42,114 bases of DNA from Heterotrichella gracilis (lineage: Eukaryota; Sar; Xanthophyceae; Tribonematales; Xanthonemataceae): positions 1 through 42,114 of the forward strand of contig JAULBX010026918.1 in assembly GCA_032358255.1 (NCBI GenBank). The letters are read 5' to 3'. Positions 22,601 through 33,830 of this stretch are shown here, piece after piece. How positions within the stretch are numbered: the first letter of the stretch is position 1; every line of letters begins with the position of its first letter. Below the pieces are notes generated by a model. The model made no database searches and was not told the DNA's origin. It saw nothing but the letters and a program-made list of their open reading frames with translations. The translations under genes were made by a program, and so were the position numbers.

Positions 22601-23960
22601 AACAACCGGCTGGCAGGCCCTACAGGGGGAGACGCATGCACCTCCTACGATGACAGTGCACCCTCCCCCTTGGACAGCGGAGGTGGTTACAGGTGCGCCA
22701 CGTTCCTTTTTCCCTAACCCCAACCCCAGATGTCAGTGTGCATGATAGGTCCGATTGTCATCGGAGGTGTCAGAACCCCTTATGTCATCATCTGCAGCAT
22801 GAGAGGTGACCACTCGCCAACCATGGTGCCTCCTCTCCAGCACGAAACCCTGAAGCCTAAACCCTTCCAACCTGTCCTCCTAATCCTGAACCTATTAGTT
22901 AAACCTTGAACATCTCTAATCTCCCTCCCAGCGCGAAAACCCCAACCTTAGCCCATTGCAATGCTTGGCTGCACTATCAGCAGCAGCAGCTCGCGCCAAC
23001 CTATTAACCTACCCCCAGACCCTTAACCCTAAACCGCGCTCAAAAAAGCCTGTGCAACAGCAGTCGCTCGTGCCATCCTGAATAATCACATGTGAAACAG
23101 GCTGTCCCAGGCCCAGTTCCAGTTGCCACATGCCTGCCATTGGAGGGATGCATCCAGCGACAGTAGCCACAGCCACGCATTCCTGTCCAGCACAAGCCAC
23201 TGCCAGGTGTAAACCCCTGGCAGTAAGGTGCCAACCCTATATCCTCTTCCCAAACCCTAAATCCTGAACCCGGATCAAAACTCCCTGTGCAGCAGCAGCA
23301 GCGGCAGCAGGAGCAGTAAGTCACCACCCCCCACCACCCACAGCCCCCCCTACCACCGCACAGCCCGCACCCCCCGCACCCCCTGCACGGAGCAGTACAA
23401 CCGGGGCATCAGATTGCTGGGCTTCAGGCAGAGATACAGGGAAAGGTGCCTTCGGCCATGAGACACCCCTTGTGGGTTTCCACCAGCGGCGCATGGGGGC
23501 ATGGGAAGGAGAGGGCCGATTGGCGCCACTGGAGGTGGAAGTAGGGTAAGCATGGCTGTGGTTTGGGGAGTTTGACAAGCACTGCAAATTCATATGGTAA
23601 GACATTGATCAGGGTCTTGGGAAGAGCTTTGGTTTTGTCGTGGGCTTTGGAGTAGAATGTGGTACTCCGTGCCATCTTCCATCGCCTCATTCGCTGGGAT
23701 TTTGTCATTGCAACGCTTTCTAGCTGATTTTATGTACTGGGACCAACATCTAGTATGGTGTGCTGCAGGTTTGCAGAGACTGACGAGGAGGTGATGATGG
23801 CATGCATGTCACCAGGCCGCGTTGGATCATTACATGGTACCCCGTCGCCCGTACAGTCACCCGCCTGCAGGCAACTCCACCACTGCCGCCTACCTTGCCA
23901 ACGCATGCAGCGCCTCCCCGGCCAGGCTTCACGAGGACAGGCAGGCGTGTTGCGAGGGGA
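19642..23960 (+). pseudogene. Decayed copy of the two-domain GNAT acetyltransferase gene
   Basis: Segments matching the intact gene at 27674-33830 are: exon 1 19642-19806, exon 2 20164-20273, exon 3 20757-20894, exon 4 21332-21536, exon 5 21978-22205, exon 6 22550-22692, exon 7 about 23293-23545, then fragments of exon 8 (23769-about 23803) and exon 10 (23871-about 23946). Exons 1, 2, 3, 5 and 6 differ from the intact copy by +10, -1, -1, -1 and -1 nt, each breaking the frame. Exon 7 is out of frame, exon 9 is missing and the second GNAT domain is truncated. The CoA-binding RRRGVGAAL motif is still readable within exon 5, out of frame with its start. The lesions are spread over the whole length, so this is a pseudogene rather than a mis-spliced gene. 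Confidence 0.85.
20296..20320 (+). repeat. Interstitial telomere-like repeat
   Basis: TTTTAGGG/TTAGGG/TTTAGGG units lie just after pseudo-exon 2. An equivalent tract lies at 28297-28314 after exon 2 of the intact gene, so this one predates the block duplication. Confidence 0.85.
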
Positions 23961-25619
23961 TGAACGTAACCAGACTGCTGGTTATATATCTTGTTATATA
24001 TAATCAACAGTAGAACCCTAGCATGGGGTTTAGTACCACTCAGACCCCTTCACTGCGAGGTTCAGTGGCAGACTCTAGAACCTAGGACCCTTCTATATCA
24101 CCAGCAGCTACCTAGTAGGAAGTTGTGCTGCCACCATACGTTTCCCTGGGGAAATGGAAAGCTTGGACAGCAGCGCATGCACTGTAAGCTAAGGGCTACC
24201 TATTATGGGGCCTAATAGGCCAAGGTCTTGAAGGTCACATACAAGCCTTTTTACTCGCTTCTGTTACAGCTGGAGGGTGATGGCAGTGACAAACAGCGGT
24301 GTGCATGCAAAGTTGAACACTGTTGAAGTCTTAGATCTTAGGTTTACTTTGCTGTGCGCCGTCGACACCGGGCTAGGCAGCCTGCTAGGGAGCATGTATG
24401 GAATTGTGTGCATCTCAATATGATTGGCAGACTGACCAGCCGTTGCAGTGTGTTGCTCGTGTTGTTAGAGATGCTTGCAGCCCAAGAAAGGAGTGCGCTG
24501 ACTCGCGAAGGGTTGCGCTGACTGAACAAGGGCTAGGCCGGTACTCTTACAACATCTTGGCATGGCATTATGCCGCATTGGTACCAGGCTGGTACAAACA
24601 GGGAGCACCTTGCCATACATTTTTATACCTGTGTGCTGCACCAGTCTGCCACCCACAGTGTCAGCTGTGCTGCTAAAAGTGGGTTGCAAATGAGGACGTA
24701 CATAGCTATACAGTCTCACTCAGTAACTCAAGAGTGGCGCTAGAAACCAGCACCAGCATCGTTATCAGTGCCTTGGGGGACCAAGTTGCATGCAATGATT
24801 GAAATGACTGGTGTAGAGCACGTTGACATCACCCTGCCCAAAGTGGTTGGGGTTTTTCACAGCACATAGTCTGGAGTGCCCGGTGCTGCCACGACTGCCA
24901 AAGCTGCTGATTTTCGCTGACAGTGTACCAAACAAAGCTGACGTTACAGGGCTACAGTCTTTCAAATGTAAATCAGCAAAAACCGATCTGGTGCATTACC
25001 ACCTGGCGAAGGTCAGCAACGACCGTGCTTCACTCCCAGTGTGTGCAAATAAAGGCCCCACGCATCTACCAGTTACATCTACAGCAAAACACAGGCAAAA
25101 AGCACTTGCCAACAGCACTGCTAGGGCAAGCGGCAAGGAGGTACACATACGCTCCTTTGCAGTGCAGGGCAAGGGAATAGATTTACCCAAGTATGGGGAA
25201 ATATGACATGGGGATATCCCTCAACACCTGAACGTTCAAGAAAATTTACAGCGGCAAATATACCTAGTCCTGTGCACTCCAGTTTCATACACCCACACCT
25301 ATTGTACAGACACCCAGCACAGCCCACGCAAAGCCCCAAATCCTCTATGCAAACCACAAACTAATCTACAGCTAAAAAACCAGGTGACGCCCAAAGTCAC
25401 CCAAAGCACCTGCTGGCAGAAAAGGAAAGACATCCTGCAAATATGCAAACGGCCACATTACTACCACTGCGCTCTCTCTGCCTCACTTGAAAGAAGATGA
25501 ACTATTCGTGCTCACTGTAGCCCCTCGGCAATCCCAGAACGCTCAAACCTATTCAGCAACAGGGTGACTACAGTACCACCCAAAGTTGATGCTGAATGGT
25601 TGACAACAAAAGTGCTATC
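23961..25619. other. No supported gene
   Basis: Open frames here (for example near 24398-24676 and 24823-25206) have no family motif, no matching exon in any duplicated block and no convincing splice sites. The right end should include the 3' UTR of the coiled-coil protein gene, whose stop is at 25620 on the minus strand. Confidence 0.5.
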
Positions 25620-26854
25620 TCACCCTGCAAAAGAAGTTGCCACTGATGATGGTGGCGACGTGGACGAACCTGGGCCCGATGGGGGGGGGGGTGGCACTGG
25701 CGTTGGGGGAGGGGTGGGCACCGTGGGTGGTGGTGGCAACCTACGAGGCAATGAGACTGTCAGAAGTGCACTTCTACAGGTTAGTCCCGGTTGCCAGCAG
25801 TGCTTCAAGAGCTGTTGGGTTGGTGACACAGAAGCACACTACTGACCTGGCCAACAACTCCCCCTTGAAAACGCTCAGGTTTTTCCTCATCTCCTCCTTG
25901 AAAACGCTCAGGTCCTTCCTCATCTCCTCCTTGAAAACGCTCAGGTCCTTCCTCATCTCCTCCTTGAAAACGCTCAGGTCCTTCCTCAGCTCCTCCTTGA
26001 AGTTGCTGAGCTCCTGGCGGAAGGCGCGGACCAGCCCAGCTGTTTGCGCGTTCTGACTGGCCAGCATCTTGAGGCTGAGCTCGGCAATCTCCTCCTTCAT
26101 CTCCGTCTCCGTGGTACTGTTGGCTGCCGCCCAGCGCGCCAACAACATCACCGGCCCCATGCTGGCCATCCCCAAGAGGCCAGTCACCAGGGACAGTACG
26201 CTGAGTACGTCCATCGGGTTGACCAGGCTCTGCACCGTGTTGGTCAGTTAAGAGACGTAAAAACTCAGTGTGAGAGACCCTGCAGGAAGCTACTAAACCC
26301 AGTTCGACAAACCAGAAACACAACCTATTTTAAAAACTCACCCATGCCTGAACCACATATCCACGCGCCAGCACCGCCAGAAACACTGCCATGCAGGCAC
26401 CAATAGTGTTCCGCTGCCAGGCCTTCACAGTGTCGACCATGACCTTCGCCCTGGCCTCCTTCTTCCCCTTCACCTCGCCCTCAAGCATGGCCAGGGCAAG
26501 CTCCTCCTCACTTGCGCCAGCGTTGCCTGTGGTTCCTGCATCGCTGCTGTTGGTGGTGGTGCTGCTGCTGCTGCCACAACCCTCCTTTTCCGTGCCTGCC
26601 ACCCCCTTCACACGGGTTGTGGACAGGAAAGAGGACCTGTGGGCGAATGACGGGCGATGGTCAGTGCCGAGGGCTACATGTAGCAAACAGGAGGGGCGAA
26701 AACTGAGTACTGACCTGCTGCTCTTCGTGGGCCCCCAGGTGCGGTACCCAGCAGGCCTGGCCTGCCAGACTTGCTTCCTGAAGGGTTGCACAGGCAATTG
26801 CCTGGCAGCGCGGGCGGCCATGAGAGGCCTTGCAAGACTGGCCACCGACGACAT
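25620..26854 (-). CDS. Putative mitochondrial coiled-coil membrane protein (312 aa, 4 exons)
   Basis: Exons, 5' to 3': 26854-26715, 26636-26342, 26229-25847, 25740-25620. The donors are GTCAGT, GTGAGT and GTCAGT, all phases agree, and the model gives 312 aa. The N terminus (about residues 1-45) is rich in A, R and Q with no acidic residues, like a mitochondrial presequence; a plastid is possible. A Ser/Thr/Asn-rich linker follows, then hydrophobic segments at about 122-145 and 152-175. A long coiled coil (about 184-272) ends in five 11-residue units of the type LSVFKEEMRKD (219-273). The tail is Pro-rich (PPPPTVPTPPPTPVPPPPP). The layout (presequence, two membrane spans, long coiled coil) suggests an organelle inner-membrane protein, but I cannot assign a family. 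It lacks the DIME motif of the mitochondrial calcium uniporter. It is divergent from the GNAT gene. Confidence 0.8.
25863..26000 (-). repeat. 33-nt coding minisatellite, about four units
   Basis: Four 33-nt units, the inner ones virtually identical, encode the 11-residue steps of the coiled coil. The unit length is a multiple of three, so gain or loss of units changes coiled-coil length without shifting the frame. The high identity implies recent expansion or homogenisation. Confidence 0.9.
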
Positions 26855-27673
26855 GTTTACACTTCACCAGTTCTTTGTGCCACACATTAGACTCTTCACA
26901 ACCAGGCGGTTCGGGCACAAGACAGGAATGGCGGCCGTGTCTGCCTAATGAAGTGGCCTTGAGAGCCTGAATCATATCCCATGTGGAGAAATCGCCCACC
27001 ATGCATCTTCGTCGGTCCCGTCTGTCCTGGCTAACATTTTTCGTTTTTGACGCCCTCGCGGAGGAGCCACACATTAGTTCAACCCCTTGGACGTCAGCAT
27101 TCTTTCTCCACGCGAGGCCTCGGGTTTCGCAACGGTCGTTCCGTGCGTGGACACGTAGCATATGCATGCATTGCGTTGTGTGGATCGACTGCGCAGCCTC
27201 GTCATGCTTTCCTTTGTCAAGGTGCCGGTATTGTGTATGTGTGTGCAGGCACGTTCGTTTAATGGTAGACCCACACCATACTGCCCCGTCGGAAAGAGTG
27301 GACCGGGGTTTATTCTTAACCTGCCACCTGCCTGCTGCAAAGCGGCCAGCCCACTTGTTGTGGGCTGCTGAGGGGGTCTTTCGAGAAAGTCTCATCTGCC
27401 TTACTGGCCTTACTGTCAACGAAAGCGACTAACCTGACCAGAACACTCCTGAAGCGTTAACATCACGGCAGGGGTTGGACGTAGCTACCTCGCAACCGGG
27501 GCCTCGCTTGTACAGTACTCGTACTTGAACAATAAACTGGAAAGCTGGTCAGGACGACAGGCCTTGCCACCACGATTAGTATTGGACAACAAGTTGTTTT
27601 GCACGGGCAAAGTACGCTGACTTGAAGAGGCGACAGTGGCGTGTGGTACCCAGGAGCCACCTCTGCACCTGAA
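26855..27673. other. Divergent promoter region
   Basis: This is the interval between the start codons of the coiled-coil gene (-) and the two-domain GNAT gene (+). Open frames of up to about 250 codons exist on both strands here but overlap and show no family signal, so I treat them as chance. From about 27436 the sequence is related to 19390 onward, the left edge of the duplicated block. Confidence 0.55.
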
Positions 27674-30600
27674 ATGGTGGCTTCCCTGGTTCCCTGCTAC
27701 AATTGTGCCACAGCCCGCCCAACCACCAAGGCTCCTTTCTCACGTGTCCTGAGCTTTTGGGCACTGTGTCCAGCTGCGTTCAAAGCCGTGTCCAGTCTCC
27801 AGCCCCGGCAACCCAGAAGGACGAAACGGTGAGCTAACCACAATGGGGCAAAGTTTACCCTCTAGGACCATATGTGAGAAGCAATACAGTCATTCCTGGT
27901 CATGTTAAGCTCCATAGCGGCCGCTGTTGACCCTCCCAGTGACCTGACTAGATGCCATCAACCTTATTATACACCATCCCACCCTGCACTCGGGGACCCC
28001 TTGGTGAATGTTGAGGGTGCATGGTTAGTTCCATTCGCTCCAGCGGTACCAACAAGTTAAAATTCAACTTGAAAAAGCTTGCACCACATGTCTCTGTTTG
28101 GGCATTGTTTGTACCATGTCTGCATGCAATCCCTCCTCAAGTCTAGTGCACTGTCCCCGCAGGGTATGTGCAGTGCTTGACCAGGCAGACACTGCAAAGG
28201 CAGGCTTCCATATCACCCGCCTTGCCGCCACTCCTAAGCCCAACGACCTCCAACCACTCTCAGTGCACGTCAGGTACGACGGGTGCCGAGATGAGGGTTT
28301 TAGGGTTTAGGGTTTGAGGACGGCTGGTACTGAAGTTGTATGGCACACAGGGGTCTGTTCCTTTAACACTCAACAGGAATGACACTGTTTATATATGTGG
28401 CGGCTAAAGCTTGGTTTTGTCACCCCTCCAACCACCATGATGACCCATTTGTCACCAACACCGCCCCATACCGCCACCATGATGTAACAATTTAATACTC
28501 AAAATGGAAAGCGAATGAAATTCGGGTCGCTTATGCCCTTGTCGCTATAGATTAGTAGAGAGTGGCACGGGGTTGGAGGCGTGTGCCTGGCTGCGGGCGG
28601 TGTTCTTCTGGGTGTAACCCTAAACCCCTAAAGCAGTACAACTGCGGACTGGCATTTGCTGAGGCCACGCATGGAAATGCACTTTGACCAATGCACCACC
28701 CATGCTACATCAGTGTAACACTGCCATCCCACTCATCCAGGTTGGCACAGACTGATGAGGAGCTGGAGGCGTGTGCCTGGCTGCGGGCGGTGTCATTCTA
28801 TGTGTACCCAGCCGAGCGGGCCTTTGCGGGCAAGCTGCACCAGATGATGGTGGCAGAGCAGGAGTATAAGGAGCTGCGGGTGAGGCGCTCATGGCATTGC
28901 AAGTGAAAAAACTGCACCCTTAAGTGCCCAACAGGCGTGGCACTTGCATGAACAGCTTGATCAAGCTCATGCAATCTATAGACATGACTTGCGACATGGC
29001 GACGCACATCCCGATGCCACACACAATGTGCATAAAATCTCACTGCACTACACGACCAATCCTATAGCCATGCATGGGACGCATTCTATTCTGCACATTA
29101 CCCCACATTGCTCTCATCCACCCAGGCGCGGCGCATGCACGAGCGGCTGGATGGCGCCAAATCCAACGAGCGGCATTATCGCATCATGATGGCGCGCAGC
29201 GCATCCCATGCCACATAAAAGTCGCTGGATAAATAAAATAAGGCACTGTTAACATGCCCAATCCTGTAGCAATGCGTGGCGCACCTGATGCAACACTGCT
29301 CTCACCCACGCAGGCGCGGCGCATGAACGAGCGGCTGGATGGTCCAAGTTCCAACGAGCGGCATGCTTGCGTCATGGCGGTGTGCGACGCATCCCAATTC
29401 GACCCACAGTCACTTGATGGCAAGCTGGTGATTAGCGGGCCCCAAGGGGAGCGCCAGGTGGTGGTGGGGACCCTGGATGTGGATGCGGTGCGGGCGCTGC
29501 CCGGCGAACTGCTGATCGGTGGGTTTTGGTGGGGGTGTGGGGGGCTGTGGTGGTGGGGGCGCTGAGTGTGGATGCGGTGCGGGCGCTGCCCGGCGAGCTG
29601 CTTATCGGTGGGTGGTGGTGGGAGATGGGGGCTGGGGCCTGGGGGGTTGTAGTGATGGGGACACTGGATGTAGATGCGGTGCGGTGGCTTCCTGGCGAGC
29701 TGCTTTTTGGTGAGGGGTGAGGGGTGGGGGGCCATGGACGGCACAGGAGGGAGGCAGGTTGGTGAGTGGTGGGAGTGGTGTGTGGCGCTGTGGTGCTGGT
29801 GCTGTCCGGCAAGTGGCTTATAGTTGGGTAGTGGGTGGGTGGGTGGCGCGGGCTGTGGAGGGTGGGGACGTTGGATGTGAATGCAGTGTGGTGGTGTCTG
29901 GTCTTCTGCCAATTGGTGGTGTATGGTTGGGAATTGGATGTACTGGGGTGGGGTGTACAATCGATGATGGCGGGTGCATGGGTGTATAATGGGTGCAGCA
30001 CATGCAAACACACCACCACCACCCCCCCTGTTGGCGCGCAGGTGGTGGTGGTGGGTCAAATGCGCTTATGAGACGTACATCATCTTCTGCGTCTGGATTC
30101 TGATCCGCTGTGTCACTCACCCCTTTCTATGTCCCGCAGGCAACTCCACCAACGCCGCCTACCTTGCCAACGTGTGCAGCGCCCCCCCTGCCAGGCGCAG
30201 AGGGGTGGGGGCTGCGCTGCTGGCAACCGCCCGACAGGTGGCGGACGGGTGGGGGGTGGATGCGATTTACGTGCACACCATGGCGGTGAATCAGGTTGCT
30301 AGGCGCTTTTATGACAAGAATGGGTTTGTGGTGGAGAAGGAGGAGAGTGCCAACCAGGCACATAACAGGTGGGGATAGAAACCAATTGGGAACATGAACA
30401 TTCTTAGCCTGCTGTCAATGGATTGGGGCGCAATCTGTTGCATCACGGCATTTGCCACCATATGTTATTTTTTTCTGTGGTATCCACCAACAGGACCATT
30501 ACTGCACCCGGGGGGCACTGCCAGGACGATGTGGAGGGGTTGGGGGGAAGTGTGCTGCTAAGGGATTGTTTCCAATATTTGCCGACATTAGCCCAACATA

Positions 30601-33600
30601 TGCCAGCAGTTTGCCGAAGGACTACGATGTATTGCATATTTGCCGTCTCTTGACATTTGCCCACATTTGCCCACATTTGCCAGCATTTGCCAACAATTTT
30701 GTGCATGCACCCAGGGGGCACTGCTTGGATGGCGTGGAGGGGGCGGGGCGGACTATACTGCTGAGGGACAACCGGCTGGGAGGCTCTAGGGAGGGAGACA
30801 CGAGCACCTCCTACGATGACTGTGCACCCTCCCCCTTGGACAGCGGAGGTAGCTACAGGTGAGCCATGGTCCTCTTTCCGTAAACTCTAAATCATAACCT
30901 AAATTCTAAACCTAAACCCTAATGGCAGTGCACCCTCGCCCATGGACAACAGAGGTGGCTACAGGTGAACTGTGACCCTCTCCCTTCAACCCTAAACCCC
31001 AAACCGCAACCCCAGGTGAAGTGGCAATGCCACCGTATGCAGCAATGTCCACTCGCACAATTCATGGGGCCTCCCCTCTAAGCTCGAAACCCCGACCTGA
31101 CCTCCCAACCCTGAACCTATACCCTGAACCTTTCTGACCTGTCCTCCCAACCCTAACTTATGCCCTGAACCTGTCTGACCTGCCCTCTCAACCTTGAACC
31201 TAATTGTCGAACCCTAAACCCTTCCAACCTCTCCTGCCAGCCGTAATCCCCGACCAAAACCAAAACCCCTTGTGCAGCGCCAGCAGCAGCAACAGCAGTC
31301 AAGAGCACCCCACCACCACCACCACACACCCCGCGCGCGCCCCCGTGAGAGTACAACCGGGGCACCAGATTGCTGGCCTACAGGCAGGGCTACAGGGGGA
31401 GGCGCCATCAGCCAATGAGACCCCGGTGGGGTTTCACCAGCGGCGCATGGGGGCGGGGGAAGCGGAGGGCCAGCTGGCGCCACTGGAGGTGGAAGTAGGG
31501 TAAGCGCTGGCTAGGGTTTAGGTTTAGGGTACCTACCGGTCGGGGTTTAGGTTGGAATTAGGTAGGGCATTGAAGGCTTTTGGTAGGGTTCCTACTTGGG
31601 TAGATTAACGACGCATGAGGGCCGAGGGCGGTGTCCCTCTACTCGTATGTGTGACCATAAACCTAAGAACCTTGAAATGCCAGCCTCGGCATGTGCACGC
31701 AGATGTGCAATTTTGCAGATGGTGTAATGTCCATGGAATGCAATTTGCCCAATCCACCACCCCACACAACATCTGTGTAATATGTTTTTATCTATCCATG
31801 AATATATGTTGGTATGTGTTGTTTTTAATATACAGTCTAGGGCACCAATATATGAATTGAATGTGCTGTAGGTTTGCAGAGACTGACGAGGAGTTGGAGG
31901 CGTGTGCCTGGCTGCGGGCGGTGTCATTCAGTATGTACCCACCAAGCTTTTATCATTATTTATCTTCTATGATATAAAATCTAGGGCACCAATGTATGAA
32001 TTGTGTGTGTTGTAGGTTTGCAGAGACCAATGAAGAGTTGGAGGCGTGTGCCTGGCTGCGGGCGGTGTCTTTCTATGTGTACCCTCCCGAGCGGGCGTTC
32101 GCGGGCAAGCTGCACCAACAGATGATGGCAGAAGTGGAGCTGCGGGAGCTGAAGGTAGGGTGTATTATTATTTCTATATTTTGTAAAAATGTGCGTGCAT
32201 GTTTTGTGTATGCCCTCATTTTCTTTGCGTCGAGGTCACACTTTGCAGTACCACGTAGTATGCAAACTGATTTTCCTGTTGTGTGTTGGTGAGTTGCGGA
32301 ATCTGTTGAACTGCATATGCTGGCAAAAGCCTAAACCCTCAACCCTAAATGACCCACCCCTTTGTCCCAGGCCCGGCGCATGAAGCAGCGCCTGGATGGC
32401 AACCAGGGGGGGGAGCGACTCGAGTGCCTGGTGGCGGTGTGCCCCCTCAGCCTTTTGGACCCCTCAGATGTGGAGGAGAGGCTGGTGGTAGGGGGGCCAG
32501 GGGGGGAGCGGTACCTGGTGGTGGGGACGCTGGATGTGGATGCAGTGCGGGCGGTGGCAGGGGAGGTGCTCATAGGTGGGTGGCGGGGATGGTATGGGAG
32601 TGGTGGTGTGGGTGGGTGGGAGGGTGCAGTCCATTGTGTATGGTGGGAGGGGGGGGAATCTTGATGGGGATGCGGTGCGGGCGGTGGCAGGGGAGGTGCT
32701 CATAGGTGGGTGACGGCGATGGTGTGGGGGAGTGGGTGGAGGTTGGGGAGGGGAGGGAGCGGCAGGTGGTGGTGGGGACTCTGGATGTGGATGCGGTGCG
32801 GGCTGTGGAGGGGGACGTGCTGATAGGTGGGTGGCGATGGTTGTGGTGGCTAGTGGAGGGGTTGCTGGAGAATGGAAGAGGATGGGTACATGTTGGTAGG
32901 AGGCTGGATGCGGTGGCTGTGCATTCTTGTAGATCTTATCCGTATCTGATGATTACACCTCATCTGCGTTGGATCGTCTATAATCGTGACATTACCCCAA
33001 CCCACTCTTCCCCACCCACGCAGGCAACTCCACCAACGCTGCCTACCTCGCCAACGTGTGCAGTGCCCCCCCTGCCAGGCGCAGAGGGGTGGGGGCTGCG
33101 TTGCTGGACACAGCCCGGCGGGTGGCGGGGGGGTGGGGGGTGGATGCCCTTTATGTGCACACCATGGCGGTCAATGAGGTGGCGCGGAGATTCTATGACA
33201 AAAATGGCTTTGTGGTGGAGAAGGAGGAAGGGGCAAACCAGGCGCACCACAGGTGGGGAGCTAGAGAGATTTAATGAAAGATCCCATGAACTAGGACAAA
33301 ATGAATGTAAGAGAGTGGCGGGTGGCGTGAGGTGCATGCAATAATAGCGCACACCATGACTATAATGTGCTGGCTTGGAGGTTCCCCGACAAGAATGGTT
33401 AACCCGGTGGAGAAAGAAGTGGGGGCAAGCCAGGCGCACCTTATGTGGGCTGTTCTTCCCTTACAGGATCCAGTGATTGATAATCACCGAGGCCTTGTTA
33501 TGAATGCAACCTGGTGCCAACCCTGTAGGAAAGAGGGAAGTAGAAAAGGCAGAAGAAATATTTTCGAGTACTCCCGTGTATCAACTCCCATGATATATAT

Positions 33601-33830
33601 CTGCCACAGACTTGGAAATCACGCCAGCTATGGAACCTATTCCCACCCTACAGGGGCGTGCTTGGATGGCAGAAGAGATGTTCTCCTGATCCAAATTCCT
33701 TGTTGTACATCCGCCACGAGACGTAATTACTGTGTTATTCCCACTCTGCAGGGGCATGTGCTTGGATGGCGTCGAGGGGCGGGGTCGGACAGTGCTGCTG
33801 CGGGACAGTTGGCTGTATGGCGAGGAGTGA
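27674..33830 (+). CDS. Two-domain GNAT-family N-acetyltransferase (618 aa, 11 exons)
   Basis: Exons: 27674-27828, 28163-28273, 28741-28879, 29314-29518, 30140-30368, 30715-30858, 31278-31499, 32016-32154, 32371-32575, 33024-33252, 33752-33830. All phases agree, giving 618 aa. Residues 1-52 resemble a transit peptide (Ala, Ser, Arg, Pro; no acidic residues). Domain 1 (about 90-310) and domain 2 (about 402-618) share exon layout: equivalent exons are 139/139, 205/205 and 229/229 nt. Each has the acetyl-CoA motif R-x2-G-x-G (RRRGVGAAL at 222-230 and 535-543) and the NxxARRFYDKNGF motif with its usual tyrosine (Tyr261, Tyr574). The AWLRAxSFYVYPxERxF block resembles plastid GNATs of land plants, which acetylate protein N termini and lysines; that assignment is from family knowledge. 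Exon 7 is a Ser/Thr/His-rich linker. If its donor is not used, TAA follows at once, giving a 402-aa one-domain form. Confidence 0.85.
28932..29216 (+). repeat. Two upstream copies of the exon 4 acceptor edge
   Basis: Segments at about 28932-29016 and 29123-29216 repeat the acceptor and first 25-30 codons of exon 4 (original 29311 onward) at a spacing of about 190 bases. Each keeps a CAGGCG acceptor. The three copies decline in similarity with distance. The same triplet occurs in the pseudogene (about 20948, 21140 and 21332), so it arose before the block duplication. Confidence 0.85.
29556..29712 (+). repeat. Downstream copies of the exon 4 donor edge
   Basis: The last about 55 bases of exon 4 (original 29466-29520, TLDVDAVRALPGELLIG with donor GTGGGT) recur at about 29556-29613 and about 29660-29712. 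The first copy retains a plausible GTGGGT donor, giving alternative donors in the same intron. Confidence 0.8.
31869..31935 (+). repeat. Upstream copy of the exon 8 acceptor edge
   Basis: About 65 bases repeat the acceptor and start of exon 8 (original 32012-32078) with few changes. Both keep a GTAG acceptor and the codons for FAETxEELEACAWLRAVS. The upstream copy has no downstream donor in frame and diverges after SF. Confidence 0.85.
32655..32832 (+). repeat. Two downstream copies of the exon 9 donor edge
   Basis: The 3' end of exon 9 (DVDAVRAVAGEVLIG plus donor GTGGGT) recurs at about 32655-32712 and 32765-32832, each with a GTGGGT donor. It is the same arrangement as at exon 4 in domain 1. 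Confidence 0.85.

Noticed and set aside
25774..25846. Extension of the coiled-coil gene's third exon to a stop near 25774
   Set aside because: A GTCAGT donor at 25846 and an in-phase Pro-rich last exon give a better model, although intron retention remains possible.
26983..27432. Long overlapping open frames (149 aa + and about 250 aa -) between the two divergent genes
   Set aside because: Both strands are open at once, composition is not protein-like, and neither has a family motif or a counterpart in the duplicated block.
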